A stretch of 64,000 bases of DNA, taken from Mya arenaria (lineage: Eukaryota > Mollusca > Bivalvia > Myida > Myidae). The notes beneath the pieces were generated by a model. That model ran no database searches, was not told the origin of the DNA, and saw only the letters and a list, made by a program, of their open reading frames with translations. The stretch lies in contig NC_069126.1 in NCBI RefSeq assembly GCF_026914265.1, forward strand, positions 76,573,232-76,637,231, written 5' to 3'. The stretch's first letter is position 1; each line of letters starts with the position of its first letter. Of the stretch, positions 62,098 through 64,000 are shown piece by piece. The position numbers were made by a program, and so were the translations under genes.

Positions 62098-64000
62098 GAG
62101 CTTCAACGCTGTATAGTATGCATCTCTGTGTGACATCATTTTTTAGAAGGACTTAAAAGGTGCTTTTGAACTCTTTGAAAACTGTAAAAACATGTTGAGA
62201 TTTAAGGAAGGGTTTGACATATTTTTACATGGGGTGGTAATTCTTGAGCCACCATCTGATTAATTATGTTGAAAGGAGCCTTAATCTTAACATTTAAATA
62301 GTGCATTCTCTGCTCAGCTTGTTTGATTTGTTTATATTTACATCACCAATGAAGAAATAGATAACAGGTTGAATTAGGCCTTTTGAGCAATTTTTGGTTC
62401 AAGCGAAATCAATAAACAAAAATTGGAACCTCTAGGATATGTTTAAATGCATCCGAATGCTGGTATTGCCTACCAACTAGATATTAACTAAATGTCAAAA
62501 GAAACATAAGTTACGGTAGTTTGAATTTTTGTTCTTTATTTAACTGAAATTAGACATGAAATGACTCATAGTTCAATCTCCCAAAGTTAAAAAATCTTGT
62601 TTCCAATCGTTTCTTGGTATAATATTTAGGCATTCTTTTTCTATTCATACAAACCCTGCAAGTCATATCAAAATAATACAGGTTCACCAGTCATCCACCA
62701 TTCACATAATTCTACATTGGATACCATGCCAAATTATTTAAACTAGCGATAGTGCTGTGATTGCATTTAATCTATTAATCGTCGATGGATGCCAACAATC
62801 GGTAAATATCGATTGAGGTCATCTATGATCAGTTTTCTCCAAACATTATTTTACGTAAAAAAACATTAAATACACATGTATAATATCATGTACCATCAGT
62901 AGTTGAGGGATAACATGATATATCCAAGTTGGGGGATATGATTGTACGAAAAATAATTCAATTTTTAAGTTTATTCTTTTGACATTACATATTTTTACAT
63001 AAAATAAGTAAACAAACAAATCATGAATATAAGGCATAGAACTTTTGGAAATAAACATTCTATTTACATTATATTATTAAGTTTGGAAATTTGCTTATGA
63101 TTATATCCAATTTGATGATAGATAAAGATTGTCCAATATAATTTAATTATTGATGATGAAATTTGTCCCATTATACGACACTCATTTAAAGTCAACACAG
63201 TTACCAGCCTCTGATGCCTATAGAGTATTTTCTTAAATGCACATCCAGAGAACTATTTGGTTCTTTTTTCTTCTCTGTAAAATTAATTTATAACCTACCG
63301 GGTATTAATGTTGATTTTTCAATAAAAAATCAGAATGCTTTTGATTACTTCAAAGCTGTTGCTAATGGCTGCAAATTCAAATTCTGTCGCATTATATAAC
63401 ACTATTAACAGTATACCATTACCAAATATTCTAAAATCCTGTTTATTTTAAGCTCACATATATATATATTTGAATATTGTGCTTTATGTGTGTATAGTTG
63501 AGACACATTAACATGTGTGTTATGGCCTGATGTAGGCATACCTGAGTGCCAAACTCGGTAATGTGCAATACGAGATAGTTCAATGTACCAGGCAGTGATT
63601 GTACAATGTGTTGAAAGTGTTTTTGCTGTAATTGTTTTAAAATGTATGATCAGTGTCACGTTATGATAACGAGTTTTTAATATGTTTGTTTATGATTTAT
63701 TTTAAAAAATATATTTCTTTCAGCTATTATTTCAGCTATTAATTATATCATATAAGCCTGTAAGCTTGTTTGCTTTTGGAAGAAATTAAGTTGTGGTAGT
63801 ATCAAAGTCTTTGGGTCTGTGTCGTCTTCGGCAGTGTGCTAAACCATAAACCTAGGCCATTGTTCAAGATAATAAATGTAACTTTGTACACATGTTGCCA
63901 GAGACAATACACAGAGTCATCTTAAGCAAGGCTAAATACTTTGGTGACTTTGAATCATTGTTGAGTTTTCCCCTTTTTCTGACAGAAACACAATAGATGA
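62098..64000. other. Downstream flank without recognised genes
   Basis: Probably the 3' UTR and beyond. AT-rich; no exon, RNA gene or clear mobile element was recognised up to the window end. The ORFs here are short and lack any family pattern. Confidence 0.45.

Overview
The window looks like nuclear DNA of a bivalve mollusc. It is AT-rich, the genes are split into many short exons with GT-AG introns, and several dispersed repeats are of kinds I associate with heterodont clams and mussels. There are no bacterial operons, RNA genes or CRISPR arrays. Species is not determinable by eye.

Three protein-coding genes could be reconstructed exon by exon with consistent splice phases. (1) Minus strand, 10043-37857: 17 exons, 558 aa, an unnamed protein with a duplicated architecture, EF-hand / nucleoside 2-deoxyribosyltransferase-like (NDT) / EF-hand / NDT. 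(2) Plus strand, 41062-49279: 11 coding exons, 306 aa, a Lifeguard/TMBIM (Bax-inhibitor-1 family) seven-TM protein. (3) Plus strand, 57028-61824: 8 coding exons, 387 aa, a ZDHHC16-type palmitoyltransferase. Genes 1 and 2 are head to head with about 2.8-3.2 kb between their starts; a decayed LINE region separates genes 2 and 3.

Layout: 1-10 kb is repeats (MITEs, a 90-bp palindrome, LINE remains, large clam repeats). 10-38 kb is gene 1, whose long introns hold two pogo-like elements, a hAT-like element, several MITEs, two clam repeats and decayed copies of its own exons. 38-41 kb is intergenic. 41-49 kb is gene 2, with a (GAT)n tract and two large minisatellites in its introns. 50-57 kb holds a pogo-like element and at least two LINE remnants. 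57-62 kb is gene 3. 62-64 kb shows nothing recognisable.

The most unusual signal is that three independent minisatellites, one per gene, are built from an exon edge. In gene 2 the repeat unit is the last 11 codons of the TM4 exon plus its splice donor (39 bp, in frame); in gene 1 the array abuts exon 6 and its units carry the last 8 exon bases plus donor; in gene 3 a 33-bp array begins with the last sense codons and the stop. Together with at least three exons of gene 1 having decayed tandem copies, this points to a local duplication process repeatedly catching exon borders.

Functional statements rest on protein motifs recognised by eye; no database search was run.
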